From assembly GCF_037975245.1 (NCBI RefSeq), contig NC_092565.1:12925499-12989498 (forward strand): a DNA stretch of 64,000 nucleotides, given 5' to 3'. Shown one piece after another: positions 46,354-59,965 of the stretch (its first letter is position 1; each line of letters starts with the position of its first letter). The notes under the pieces were generated by a model. It was not told where the DNA came from. It worked only from the letters and a program-made list of their open reading frames with translations, and searched no databases. The stretch comes from Apostichopus japonicus. Lineage: Eukaryota; Echinodermata; Holothuroidea; Aspidochirotida; Stichopodidae. Made by a program: the position numbers and the translations under genes.

Positions 46354-46394
46354 GGCCTGACGTTTCGATCCTAGCAGGATCTTCTTCAGAGGCT
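46354..46394 (-). ncRNA. hammerhead-ribozyme-like motif, probably from a Penelope-type retroelement
   Basis: On the minus strand the hammerhead core elements occur in order. A 4-bp stem I half GCCT is followed by CTGAAGA (matching CUGANGA), a stem II of GATCC/GGATC around a TGCTA loop, then GAAA, a minimal AC/GT stem III, cleavage-site GTC and AGGC, which pairs with GCCT. One extra A separates CTGAAGA from stem II; that departs from the consensus and could abolish activity. Such motifs are known from Penelope-like elements and retrozymes. No reverse transcriptase is visible next to it, so this would be an element fragment. Confidence 0.5.
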
Positions 46395-46399
46395 AAATG

Positions 46400-48369
46400 A
46401 CAAGTAGCAGTACCAGAAGGGACAAAAACACGCACAGAATACAGACAGGTTAATGAATATGGTGAACACAAAGATATTGATGTAAGGGGATTAGTAGACA
46501 AGGGATGGAGAGAAGAAAGAAAGAAACCAACAGGGGAAGAGGAGAGGTAGGAGATAAACAGTGGAGGAAATATTGGGTCAGTCACTTTTAAGTTTGTCGG
46601 TTTGTATATTTCTTGTGTTTATTTAGTGCGTTATAAACAGTCAGAATGTTCGACTCTTTTGTTGTATTTATTTGATATATATAAGTTTTTCTTTCTTCTT
46701 TTTTTTCTCCTTCATAGCTTCATATTTCAATATCTTATTTGATATCTGTATATTTAATTGTATTCCCGTCTCTTTCACCTCGTCAGAGGATAAACAGACA
46801 CTATATGCCTACAAAAAAAAAACAGAAACTATATAACCAAATCATCAAAATTTCCAAACCAGAACAAGATGTTTCGTAGCAGTTTCTCGTATTTCTTTTC
46901 GTTTTCAATCCTTTATTTTACATTGTTAATAATAAATAGCTGGATTTGGTTCGATATCCACTAAATCCTTCACAGATCATGTCTAATAATACTAAGACGT
47001 TATACACGGCTCACTTTATATCCCAAATAACTGTAATATATCACTTTCAATCTCGAATAAGGTACTACAGCCTACATACATGTAATACTACCGGACTTAG
47101 AAACATATAAACACACAGGTAACTATAGACACTTCATCAATATATAAAAACAAATGAGAAATTAGTTATAACCTTTATGGAATTATACTACCGGAGCAAA
47201 CATCCCATCACAGTGCCTCCCAAGCATCGCCAGTCTCAACAACTGTTGTATCAATTTCAATCGAATTACTCAAAACTAGAAGCTTAAATGATATGATAAA
47301 AAAAAAATTGAGATTCAAGAAAAATCTAAAAGGAAAAAAGGGGAAATGAAAGGAAAGGAAATAGTCCTCACGAAGTGGCCATCTCTTTGGCAGAATAGTG
47401 AAGTGGAAGACACTTCGGTCTTGTCCTGAGAATCACTCGTAAGTGAATAAAAGATATGCATTTTTGTTTTCAATTTGCCTAACGGGATAAAAACTGGAGA
47501 GGGCCATGCATGCATGGAATTACTTAAAAGAAAATCGAAATCGCATAAGTGACGTCATACATTCATTTGGCCTCACCATTTGATTGATTTGTGTTTATTT
47601 TATATCTTTTTTGTCATCAGTGTATGAAACAAATTGTCAAAATATTAGCTAAACATGTAACCCATCATGGCATGTTTATTTGAATAAATATTAATATTTT
47701 CATTTTTGTTTAAAAACAATTCGTGATGCTGCATATCAGCTGTCCGCATATAGGCGCACGATCTAAGACCTTCCATGAGCCAGGACCCACCAACCCCCCA
47801 CTCCACCCCACCCTTTAAAATCGATGCTTAGAACACATGAACGCTATAGCTTGGACTGTTGATTTGATGTAAAGAAAGAAATGATAACTAATCCATCACC
47901 TTCGGCAATTTCAGAAAAATTTAGATAAATTTGTCCACTCCAGGAAAAATCTGGAGACCCACAGAAATTTTAATTATATCTTTCCCTTCTGTCGCGCCTC
48001 AATAGTTTGTGGACCGTTGCTTCAAATCTTTCTGCGTCATCATAGATAAAGCGCAACCCCTTCCCCTCCCCTACCCACCCTCACAGGAAGCTAGGTATAA
48101 TATCTTGAAGAGATATTGATGCAAGCAAGCCCAGTCACATGCAAATAGACTTGCATATAGCCTGTTTGTACTCATATTTTCGTATGGGAGCCTTGTACTC
48201 GAAATGGTACTCATACCAATGTTATTGTGTTCATCATGCTGTACTCGTATATTGCAAATATGGCGACTTTAAACGACCGTCAGTTTTAACCGAAACTATA
48301 AAAATGTTTACTGTATCTTGTTCAGAACCGATTACACCTCAAAGTTAGTAGTACAATGTTCGCTAAGAA

Positions 48370-48370
<1 letters not shown>
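46400..48370. other. non-coding stretch, possible retroelement tail then nothing recognised
   Basis: The first 200 bp after the hammerhead-like motif may belong to the same element. The remainder is AT-rich with short frames. Confidence 0.4.

Positions 48371-48461
<91 letters not shown>
48371..48461. repeat. (TA)n microsatellite
   Basis: About 90 bp of pure TA, flanked by a short TAA run. Confidence 0.95.
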
Positions 48462-48466
<5 letters not shown>

Positions 48467-48469
48467 ATA

Positions 48470-51400
48470 ATAATAAACTTTGTATATCCATATAGAAGCA
48501 TATCATCTTCCATCCATTTCCGCAAATATTTTTTGGGCACACATAACCGCGCATGCGCACTGAATTAACTGTGCTACATTTACGAAATCATGACTTTTGG
48601 CATTTAAAAAGGATTAATGAAATTTTCCACTTGAGAAATATGATTGAGCAAAAACTAATTATGATTGTTAACAATTCTAATTTGGTTTGAAATTTGTCAC
48701 GTAGAGAATGTTTTAATCGCTGTCTTTGGTCATTAAAACCGAGAGGAATAAATGACACATTTTTTTTATCAAGAAATGTCTGATATCCCAATCTATCATC
48801 AAATTAAGAGACCAGGATATGATTTGATCAACAGAAAGTATGAATCTATGAGTCTGAAAATAAATAAAACCTTCAAATGAGTATAGATACATTGCAATCC
48901 CAAAATGAAGACTGTTTATCGCAGCATACATTGTACTAGTGTGAATAAACTGTTATGTCGTGTCTTTGTTTTCCTTGGAGTTTGGACTGATATTTCTCCG
49001 AGGGTTGAATTTCACTAAGAAACAAGATTTTTGTCTTTAAAAGACACGTTTCGTGTAAGTGGCCATGGAGTAGTCAAACCCTTTCGCTTAGAGGCCTTGA
49101 TTTGTCGCTCCAAACATAATATGAAAGACCAGAGGGGAATTTAGAAGAAGAAAAAATAATAGTGAGAAGAACGTGAATGACGATACAATGTATTCGGTAT
49201 TGGGTATAGGTTATCTAACTTATTATAATTCCACATATTTCAATTTCAGGCATCTGACTTTGAATTTAAAAATCATAATGCCTATACGTCTGAGATTTTA
49301 TTGATATTCTTTGGATATCCGGGAATTCATAAATTAGAACAATTAATTCATGAATAGTTAGTGAGGAAGGCGCCTATATTAGACCACTTCCGCCTGGAAA
49401 TATCTAATTTGCCCATGTCATTACCAAAAATTAATAATGATTATAATGCTGAAAATAATAATAATAATAATAATTATAATAATAATTATAATAATTAAAA
49501 AAGGAAGAAAGAAAGAATGAAAGGAAGAAAGAAAGAAAGGTAGAAAAGGGATGAAATAGAAAGCAAACTTTCTCGAAATTTTAAATGAAACTTGTCCCAA
49601 GATTAGGTTAATCCAAGCAACTTCAACATTTAGCTGACCAAATGCGAAAAACGTTCTGTATGTTTGGAGATGGAGATTTGAAGCGGAGAGTGGAGTAAGG
49701 GGCTCAACAAGTAAATCAGCATATACTATACGAGTAAATGCTCGAGTTTCCTTTAAACGGTCCGACAATACCTCCCCCTGCCCTCCCCTTCCCTCCCCTG
49801 GCACCCCGCATATGTAACTAAAGTAAAGTATCACATGTTGCGGCATTTTCTGTTCCCTTACTGATAAATTTTAGATACTTAATTTATTGTTATTTCTGCT
49901 TTAATTAGGCGACAGAGGTAGTGACAGCATGTTTTATCCATGTTTATGTTTTAAGCTAAAGAACTCAAGTAGTCTATTTGTCCGGTAGGGTTGCAAAGAA
50001 ATTTGCCTATCATGTTTTTTTCTTTTCGTAAAAACGGAATCCAAATTCGCTTGTGAACTCATTGTAATATTGGCTACTTGCTATAAGCCTTCGCTGAGAG
50101 ACAATATTGCTTCAAGTCCAATTCATCAGTGTTGTTATATGACATTTGTTATACCGCATGACCGAATAAGAGAGTAAAGACAAGCAAGTGTAATTTTATG
50201 TCTTACAATGCTTTCGTCGATCCTTCAAGACCACCTACCCTTCATCCCATCCACCCCACCCTCCTTCACCTCCAGCCTCAAGCGCTCTCAACCTATCCCA
50301 CCCTTCACATGACTCATACATACTTAGTCGTATACGCACGGCAGCAGTAATGAAGGAGTCTAAAATTTTGTCATGCGCTCCGAATCCTTTAATTGAGGCA
50401 TTTTCGAATTAACGGTATTTTCTTTATATTAGAGGTCATTCTTTGGACATTCATTGATTCTCAAAATAAATCGTGTTTTTACTCAGGATGATTCATTTCA
50501 TAACTTCAAATTAATTTTTGAAAGTCGTATCGTCCTTGGTGTTGATTTAACATAAGACATAAAATATTTTAACATTGTGTGCAATATTGCAGTGTTGTAT
50601 AGAAAGACACTGTGGACGTATCAAGTACCGTAATTTGTGCGTGCGCGCGCGCGTGCGTGTGTGTGTATGGTATATAACATTAATACTGTGTAAAACATAT
50701 ATTTCTATACTGCAAAGGTGTGATGTACTTTAGCAGTTGTCTTTTTGTATAGTGTCAATATTTAATCAAGTTTGTATATAGGTTTAACGTTCAGATTCCT
50801 TTTAAGTCAAGATCAGGTTTACTGCTCACGAGTGCAAATGTGTGTTAATTTTGAAGACTTAAAGATACCATGGAGATTACATGTCAAGTCCACTTTTTAG
50901 AATTTAAATTCCAATCTACGATAGTTTTTAATAATATCATTGCCACTGTTTTGTCGTTGTCATGCATGTCACCGGGTCACCATTGTGTTTTATATATATT
51001 TTTCCTTTCGTATTTGGGGGCGGGGTTATATATTTTGGAAAAACGAAAATGTCACAGTACTTAGATATTTGCTGAATCATATTATGAAAGAGATAATATA
51101 TTTACTTCTATCCCCAAATTTTCCCCTTGACCTAACATTGACACTGGCTGTAACCACCACCCTTACCCCTACATCTCCAGGCCTGTGCAAGATAATTAGT
51201 TCAAAATTCTTCTTCATCATATAACTACAAATCCACTCTACAATAGTATACGTTAAATAGCTCATACATCATTATCCATTCGTGTTAGCTAAACAACATC
51301 CGCCTCATTCACTAGACATGGACGCCTTATATAAACTGCACAGTAACAGGGACTTTCATTTGTAACAAACTTCGTTGAAATACCACGATACATACATATT

Positions 51401-51840
51401 ATGGTAAAGTTATCATGCAAGCTTGGATATGTTGACATAAGTGTGCGAGTTAGGGAACCTCAGCCCAAGGGATCATCCAACAATACTATATACTATATAC
51501 ATTCATCTTCACATCTTAATAACAAACTATCAGATATCCTTCTCGTCGAGACCGTCTGAAGCCTTCACATATAATATTTCGTTTGTATAAGTTAAATTCA
51601 GAAGCTTTCGTATCATTGCTTGGTAGGGTTCGGTTGTCTTTTTTCTTCTCCACAAGATTGAGCGTACGTTCTCTTTGCCCTACGTCGAGGCCCTGTTTTA
51701 GGAGCTAGACTTCTGCAGCAATTTCGTTATCGCTTCCATTTGCATTTCTGCGAAATCGTTGGGTGTGCATGTGTGTGTAATAGTGTATGCGTGTGTGTGT
51801 TTGTTAATTAGTATTGTCACGTAATGTATATATGTATAAT
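48470..51840. other. non-coding stretch with several microsatellites
   Basis: Holds (AAT)n at about 49449-49497, (GAAA)n at 49500-49541 and a GC/GT alternating tract at 50638-50668. Short C-rich tracts lie near 49770-49810 and 50240-50275. No exon recognised. Confidence 0.55.
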
Positions 51841-51847
51841 GTGTGTG

Positions 51848-51848
<1 letters not shown>

Positions 51849-51893
<45 letters not shown>

Positions 51894-51935
51894 CGGTATA
51901 TATATATATTTATATTTATACATATATATATATTT

Positions 51936-52002
<67 letters not shown>

Positions 52003-52010
52003 TATATATG
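51849..52010. repeat. (TA)n microsatellite
   Basis: About 160 bp of TA with TTTATA and TACGG interruptions, preceded by a short GT run. Confidence 0.95.
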
Positions 52011-52621
52011 TATTACATTATCTTGCCAGTAATAGGTTTCTGGGTGTCTGATAAAGTATGATGGAGGCGTCCAAATAATCATTCTTTCTCTATTGAGTGT
52101 TACCCATGCATCAAAGTTCTCAACAGAATATCATTTGAAAACTCATTCATTTGTACTAAACGATTTTCTTCTCTCAGTTTGTAGAGGAAAAGAAATTGAC
52201 ATGAAAGAAATTGACATGTTTACAGAGACTGTAGTAATCCCGAATAAAGATTGCTGCCGTGATTGACGAAACACCTGTTTTTTATGACTTCGGGCATCAA
52301 AAATTCCATTGAAGTTTGTGCCTCAATATCATGAAGCAATTTCCTCTTCAAATTTCGTAAACGTATTTAAAACAGAATTAAAACAGTGACATACATGTTA
52401 AAACACTTAATTTATTCAATGGGAAAGAAATTATGTAAAAACAGCTCACATTCTCTTATGGATGATCGAAGCTTATTTTTAAGCACATGTGACTCATGTA
52501 GCAATGCTAATTTTCCCAGGTTGTATTAATATTACAAGTTTTAATGTTCATTGTAATTGGACTAAGTGTCTGAGACATGAGACTACAGTACATGAGCTTC
52601 ATGTAGACTTCTTCACAAGTA

Positions 52622-53430
52622 GTGGACTAAAATGCCCTATATCGAATCTTGTGTCTATTTAGTCTTTTGTACTTAATGTCCTTCATGTAATCTTGTATGT
52701 ATGGAGTCTTTGGTACTTAATGTCCTACATGTAATCTTGTATGTATCGAGTCTTTTGGACTAAATGTCCTATATTTAATCTTGTATGTATAGAGTCTTTT
52801 GGAATAAATGTCCTACACATAATCTTGTATGTATGGAGTCTTTTGGACTAAATGTCATACACGTAATCTTGTATGTATCGAGTCTTTTGGACTAAATGTC
52901 ATACACGTAATCTTGTATGTATGGAGTCTTTTGGACTAAATGTCATACACGTAATCTTGTATGTATGGAGTCTTTTGGACTAAATGTCCTACACGTAATC
53001 TTGTATGTATGGAGTCTTTTGGACTAAATGTCATACACGTAATCTTGTATGTATCGAGTCTTTTGGACTAAATGTCATACACGTAATCTTGTATGTATGG
53101 AGTCTTTTGGACTAAATGTCCTACACGTAATCTTGTATGTATGGAATCTTTTGGACTAAATGTCCTACACGTAATCTTGTATGTATGGAGTCTTTTGGAA
53201 TAAATGTCATACATGTAATCTTGTATGTATGGAGTCTTTTGGACTAAAATTTCCTATATTTAATCTTGTGTCTCTGGGGTATTTGGACTAAATATCCTAT
53301 ACTTAATCTTGTATGTATGAAGTATTTTGGACTAAATGTTCTATACGAAATATTGTGTGTGTTTGTAGTCTTTGGACTAAATGTTCTATACGTAATCTTG
53401 TGTCACTGAAGCCGTCTGGACTAAATTTTC
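52622..53430. repeat. 44-bp minisatellite, about 18 units
   Basis: Head-to-tail units of 44 bp with the constant blocks CTTGTATGTATGGAGTCTTT and TGGACTAAATGTC followed by a variable CCTACACG/CATACACG word. Units in the middle are nearly identical; those at both edges are diverged, as expected for an array renewed from its centre. No open frame runs through it. Confidence 0.95.
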
Positions 53431-53819
53431 ATTAATCAATCTTGCTTCTTTGAGGATATATCATTTATCACAGCTTGTGATCTCTTTTCCTCTGTCTTTT
53501 ATTTTATTTTATATTTTTTACTTTTTTAAATGTACCTCTTGTGTTACTTGAAGTGTACCTTTCTTTAGAGCCGTTCTGAACGTTTAAACACCACTATATA
53601 ATTATATACAACGGTATAATACCGATTTGCAGTGTGAGTACAACACAATGAGTACCATTATGAGTACAATGCCCCTAGTAATCGAGTACCACTACTCGAG
53701 AGTGTTGTTTACCACGAGCGAGTACAAACTTATCAGTTTCCAGCCATGTGAGTGTAGAATACTATAAAGTACCAGTACAGACTTGATTATAATATCAGCA
53801 GCATTATAAAGTCAGCAGC

Positions 53820-53935
53820 TATGTGTATATATGTGTATATGTGTCTACTGTATACGGTATATGTGTATATGTGTCTAATGTGTATATGTGTTATGTGTTA
53901 GCATATGTGTTTATATATACAGTATGAGACTGAGT
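53820..53935. repeat. TATGTG-type degenerate repeat
   Basis: Irregular repeats of GTGTATATGTGT over about 115 bp. Confidence 0.75.
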
Positions 53936-54057
53936 ACAATTAACATACATACAGGGTACATACTTTGGTATCACTAACGCAACACTATCCCACTATCAGT
54001 CAAAACTATGTTACTGTATAGTAGTGGCAAACCCTGAGGAGAGACTTTCAACAGCTG

Positions 54058-54308
54058 TAAATCACGAATCTGTTACGTCGTTATCGACTACTGATGCTTG
54101 TTCACTTCATCGCTGAGGTAGGTGTAAGATCAACTCCAGTCGATGTGTACTAGATAACATATTAAAACTGGATAATAATACTGAGATCACAAATCTTTTA
54201 CGCCAGGATCGACTACTGATTCTTGTTCACTCCTTAGTTAAGGTGCAAGACCAACTGTAGACGATGCGTAGATAACATTAATATTAAAACCGGTTAATGT
54301 ACTGAGAT
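54058..54308. repeat. ~125-bp tandem duplication
   Basis: Two diverged copies start at 54058 and 54184. Shared blocks include ATCGACTACTGAT, CTTGTTCACT, GATAACAT and TATTAAAAC. A third partial start may follow at about 54303. Confidence 0.8.
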
Positions 54309-54309
54309 T

Positions 54310-55815
54310 AGATTTAACGTTCTCGATCGATAACTAGTTCACATCATTCCTCCGGGAGATGAGAGGTCGTTTATGTCTCACTATATGTTTCTAGTTTGTC
54401 TAAATAGTTCTCTCCATTTTACTGATTTTTTTTACTGTCGAAAGGAATTTGCATCACTTTGTTTTAGTACACATTGTTCTTCTTTCCCTCTCTCTCTATC
54501 TCTCTTTGGGAAGAAGGAGGGGGAGGGGGTGAGTGGGTCCAGCGTGAAGGAGAAGTAAAGGAAATAGTTTGAGGGAGTACTTTAATATTGATCAAGAAAC
54601 CTTGACGTTAATATTTATTATGTTCGCTCAGCTAGAGCGAATATGGTAGCCTATAATGTTAAAGACTTTGTGTATCTTCTCTTTATTCCAAACAGGATGA
54701 GAATTTATTCCATAAAAGTGATCTCTTGTCAAATTAGTTCTTAGAGTAAAACATCGCTCGGAGCTATTTGACCATGACGTAATTCTGTGACAACAAGTCC
54801 ATTTCATTACTTTAACAAGAGCCATCTTACTCGAGATGTTATATAAACGAGTAATGTTCTCACGCTATATACGGAAAACTGTTTCTGAACTTTTATTGGA
54901 ACACAGTTTGAAAGTACCAATTGTGTAAGAGAAAAAGTAAAATAAAATAACGAAAATGCTCTCATGTCAAAATCCATAAGATTAATGAAGTTTCGGGAGC
55001 ACGCATAGTACTTGTTTTCCTACTAATATTGACTGCATGTAAACCAAGGCTAAGTACCCACTTGGCAGTCCCTGCACCCTAGCCAATGCAACCACAGCCC
55101 CCCCCCCCATCACCAAAACCCTTCGTGCACCCTTCTGATCACGGTGTGTATTCAGAGTTATTGACAGCTGAAGTCAAATCGAAAGGAAAGCATATGTAGG
55201 CCTTATTTTTACTATTGTCATTCATTCTTGCGTGATACCTGACAGTCTGTGTAAGCAGCATTATGCATGTTTTTTGTGCTTATGTTTCATCACCATTGGT
55301 ATGAAGTTCCCGCGGGTATATACATCTCTCCCAGTGCTTATACGCTTGGTATATCTATATATAGACATACTGCAGTCCATATCCTTTCACCTTGTTATAA
55401 CACTTTCTACGTATTTAGCGAAACAGTTGACGCCAACAAGAATGTGCCTATGAGCAAAATTTCAAACGACGTTTCACGCGAAAAGGTCGCGCAATGTTAA
55501 AGTTTAATTTCAAAAACCCTTACACATGGCTGCACTAGGTAAACAACAAGCTGATAATAAAATCGGCGATCACCGCTAGTGACGGCCGACTGGTTTTTAT
55601 ATGCCTTGTTCGTAGAAAAGCTGTTTCCAAATTCAATGTATCTTCTTCTTCTATATCTGTCTACTTGCAAACGTCTTTTTTTTAAAAATTTAATAAAGCC
55701 GATGTTATCGACAAACACTAAGAGAGGACAAGTTCGACTGCATGCATAATGATTATATGTTTAGTTATTAATCATGCTAAAATGATTTTTGTTCAACAAC
55801 TACTGATAAGCACGC
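54310..55815. other. non-coding stretch, nothing recognised
   Basis: C run at 55100-55108 and a TCTC-rich tract near 54485-54505. Short frames only. Confidence 0.5.
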
Positions 55816-55816
55816 A

Positions 55817-55817
<1 letters not shown>

Positions 55818-55851
<34 letters not shown>
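55818..55851. repeat. (TA)n microsatellite
   Basis: About 30 bp of TA followed by AGATCTATAT. Confidence 0.9.
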
Positions 55852-55853
<2 letters not shown>

Positions 55854-56409
55854 TCTATATGCGTATACAATTTCGTGTCCATATCCACAGCACGCACACA
55901 AGCTACCTCATGTCAAGTGAACGTGTAAAACAATACTTACGTTGATTGCAGTTGAATTTCAGTCAACAACAATTCAAGATATGATAACTTATGGTAGTTA
56001 ACTTTATTTACATTCACTAATCTCACGTCTACTGAAGGTGACAGAGTAAGCATATTTTATGACCTTACTGCTATAAACGCTGACCACAAGACAAGAGCCG
56101 CATTTAATTTGTTTGTTTATTTGTTTTCATAAATAAGTCCCATATTTTTGCATTAATTTGGTTATAGCTAACCGTATAGTTGTTTTGTGCAAACAAGTTG
56201 AGCTATTACGAATTCTTTGAATGGAGTTAATTATTTGTTGTTGCTTTGGGAGGGGGGAGGGAGGGTAGTTAAGATGTTAAAGCAATATGAAGGAGTAGTG
56301 GAGTAGAAGAAAAACAGTGAATAATAGCTTTTTTATTACGATTATATATCCTGGCTCTACCTTTATCGTATCATTATCATATCGATACTATATCATTGTT
56401 CTACCTTCA

Positions 56410-56673
<264 letters not shown>

Positions 56674-56679
56674 TATTAT

Positions 56680-59274
56680 ACCCATTGATTAGCTTTAAGC
56701 CAACTTGATCAATAAGGTTAATCATATTATTTCTCCTGACCTTATCAGGAGCAACATGCCAAATGAAGTCAAAAATTATTATTATTATGATTATCAATTT
56801 CGACAATCAGTTTTCCCTGAGTCTTGTATGATAACTGCTTCGATAGGCGATGCATGCTTTCTGATATAGTTGAACATATGTTTTCTTTTGATTAAACCAT
56901 TTTACAACATCCTTAACCATGCGATCACAGCTGGCTAACAATATACTTTTAATTTCCGTTGCCTTTAGTTTTTCTCTACGGTTTTATTTCCATCTCATTA
57001 TCTCTAGTTTTTGTACTCCTCTTTTGTTTCAAGAACGTAACATATCTTAAGCTTCCATTTAACATCTGCCGTATCTTGTTGGGCAAGACAAACATAGGGA
57101 TATATATATATTTTGTTGTGTGTGTGTGTAATTGTGTAGGTAGTTTTTCGCAGTGGGTTGCGCTGGAGTTCAATAGAATAGTATCCTGACAAGTTTAAAG
57201 TGAGTTTCTGTGATCATTAATATTAAACCTTCGTGTCCTGCAGGAGAAGATGGCGTGCACTTATATCCAGTTTGTATTCAAACGAGAAAACCGTTGAGAG
57301 GAAACGAGTATCTAATGTAAGCTGATACACTTAGTAACAGAGATACTTATAAATTTAGGAAGCCATTAACTTATATACAAGTTAAGTAAAAATATAACAA
57401 AGTCAGTTTACCATGAAAAATTATATATTTCGTTTCTCGTTGATGTACCCACGCAACAGCTCGATGCAAACAGTTAATTTACATATTTTCCGGGATTAAG
57501 TATAGTAACATCAAGACAGTGTAGAGGTTTTGCTGGTAATGTTATTACTGCCTTTTCCAAACAAAAAACATAAAACAGCAGGGGAATAGGATGGATGGAG
57601 TGTTACAAGTTCAGGTGAGGGGGGGGCGGGGGGACAAACATTTTATTAGCAGATAAGTGGACCCCAGGGAAGGGGGAACAATGGTGCCCGACTGGCCAAC
57701 GGAACGCAATGGTAATAGATATACACAAGCCGAGGATTGAATGACACCAGTTACAAACATGGGAGGGTACAGAAACACACTCCTGCCCCCCTTTCTTCAA
57801 ACGTTGAGGAGGAAAGTACCCATCGCGCCCATTCCCTGTATACCTTCGCCCATTTGACTAGACGAATAATGAAGTAAGGTATCGATTACGCCGGTCACTA
57901 TTGGTATATGTCGCATATCGCCACCATATATTGGTCTATGATAAAATACACCCCTCTCCCTATCCCACCCCTATCCCTCCCCTCTAAGAATTACAAACAT
58001 CATGGCCTGTTCTGTAAATGGTACATAATTACCATTAAAATATACATGGTCACTAGCCTCGTTTAAAAGTTTTTCTGTTTTCTATAATGTCCTTATATGT
58101 CATGCTATTTATCTACGGTACTGTGTGTTACGTTTCCTCCTGTACGACAATTATGATAAATCAAATTTGAATTGAATTATATTGAATATATCTCCAAAAA
58201 GCTCGAACAAATTGCCAAAAACAACAAGAGATGTCTTATAAATAATTCAATATATATACTTTATTGTAATTTTGACAACCACAAAATTGTCTCAAAATAG
58301 AGGGATTTGAAAAGGATTGTTGCCGTTGATTCATAAACTAAAATATTGACATCATCGTGTTGACTTCCAAGTCATTGACCTGTCAAAGCCAATACATCGT
58401 TTCATTAACTCAAACGATAAGGATTTTTTTCCCCTCGAATTTCAAGATTATCATCATGCATTTTTATATTCGTTGATGACACAGATTTTTTGATACATTT
58501 AGATATAATTTAAGTGGATGTCAAAACAAAACAAAAAGTCAGGGTGGTAGCTACCTTCTGTGTGGATACCAGAATTGAATGGGTTGAGTGTATAAGTCAA
58601 TGATCGTTATCTCACAGAGAAATGGAGAAAAAAAAGTGTAAGCGTTTTGAAATTCGGAGTCGTTAAGTTTGACTGGAAAGTCAATTCCTGTCTCAGATGT
58701 TGGAGGTAGGAAGGATTTGCGGTTATTAAACCTTTTATCAAGGAAATATATAAGTCTTGATAACAAGTATATTTTCTGTGCTCTGTATTTTGTATATATT
58801 TTTGGAATATTTTATCTGAACTGGGTGTTGTCACGTGTTCTATTGTCACGTGTTTATAACAAATATCGTTTTGAAAACTGGTTTCGCGACCTATGCAGCA
58901 TTGTATAGTACGAATTATGATTTGAATAGAAATTGTAGCATCTATCGAATACCGGTTGTGAATTGGTGTTATAATATCTGTCATGCGTGATGTGTAAACG
59001 TCAACAAGGACGTAATTAGGTTCACCCTCACCTGCACCCACACCCGACCCTAGCCCAACCTTCACCCACACCCGCCCACCACAATCCCCGGGTTATCCGC
59101 GCCTGTCTTATTTCTCGTTCACTTCTTTAATAAAAAATAGGTAAGCCTTACATTTTAGGTAGAGACTATATAAGCCTTACTTCCTTCGAGTCTCGTACCG
59201 AGGTCACTTGTTATATAGTGTTGACGTCATTCTATTAGAAATATTTAATCATAAGCAAAACAATGTGCAGGTGT

Positions 59275-59275
<1 letters not shown>
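56680..59275. other. non-coding stretch, one weak exon candidate
   Basis: Contains 57244-57316, bounded by a good acceptor and donor (see findings). A G run lies at 57617-57631. Two TTGTCACGTGTT words lie near 58827 and 58843. Confidence 0.45.

Positions 59276-59277
<2 letters not shown>

Positions 59278-59315
<38 letters not shown>
59278..59315. repeat. (TA)n microsatellite
   Basis: About 36 bp of pure TA. Confidence 0.93.
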
Positions 59316-59318
<3 letters not shown>

Positions 59319-59589
59319 CGTTATTATATCACGCCACATTAGTCTCTGCTAGTAATTCACCTCCTTAAGGCAAACATTTTTTTATGGAAAATGTTTGAAG
59401 GAAAAATGTTTTTTTCTTCTAGCTGACTGTGTAATTACGGTAACATACTATCAAACACTGTTTCTTGTTTTGTTTTTATTGGGGTTTTTTATTTATGTTT
59501 TTCTGTTTATTTTTTGTTCGTAATAGAACAATTAAACTACTCGCCATAATGTCCTGGTTAATCACATAGAACTTGCTATGCTTGATAAT

Positions 59590-59965
59590 GGTATCCAGTC
59601 GCGGATCCAGCTGGTGTGGGAATGTTAGTCGGCCTACCCCCTACCCCGCCCTAATCCCCACCCACCCGCACACCCACCCTCCTCTTCTCCTCCCGCAAAT
59701 TATAAGCACACACACAAAATTGTAGATCTAATTATAGACCTACTGTATATCCCGGACTATGCCAACACACCTCCTGTATAAAAAATCCTAGTTCCGCTCC
59801 TGCTGTCGCTAGTCCAGTAAACTTATAGTAGCCTATATGAATAATAACCGCTATTATTAATTGATGGTTATCGATACATATGTTTCCTTCGAGGTTGGAA
59901 AAGGGGCGGGGGGGGGGGGGGTCGGGTGTGTATATCCTCGCAACCCTGGATCCGTGTAAGAACAA
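59590..59965. mobile_element. diverged hAT-like element ends
   Basis: Pieces such as CGCGGATCCAGCTGG (59600), AATCCTAGTTCCGCTCCTG (59785) and CCTGGATCCGTG (59945) resemble the CAGTGGCGGATCCAGG-type ends in lipase B intron 2. A G run lies at 59904-59921. The boundaries cannot be fixed. Confidence 0.4.

Noticed and set aside
46223-46585. 120-codon minus-strand frame beside the hammerhead-like motif
   Set aside because: No reverse-transcriptase or endonuclease motif; Ser/Pro/Leu-rich translation of a purine-rich strand.
52622-53430. CRISPR-like array
   Set aside because: Units abut directly with no unique spacers, and the window is animal nuclear DNA; it is a minisatellite.
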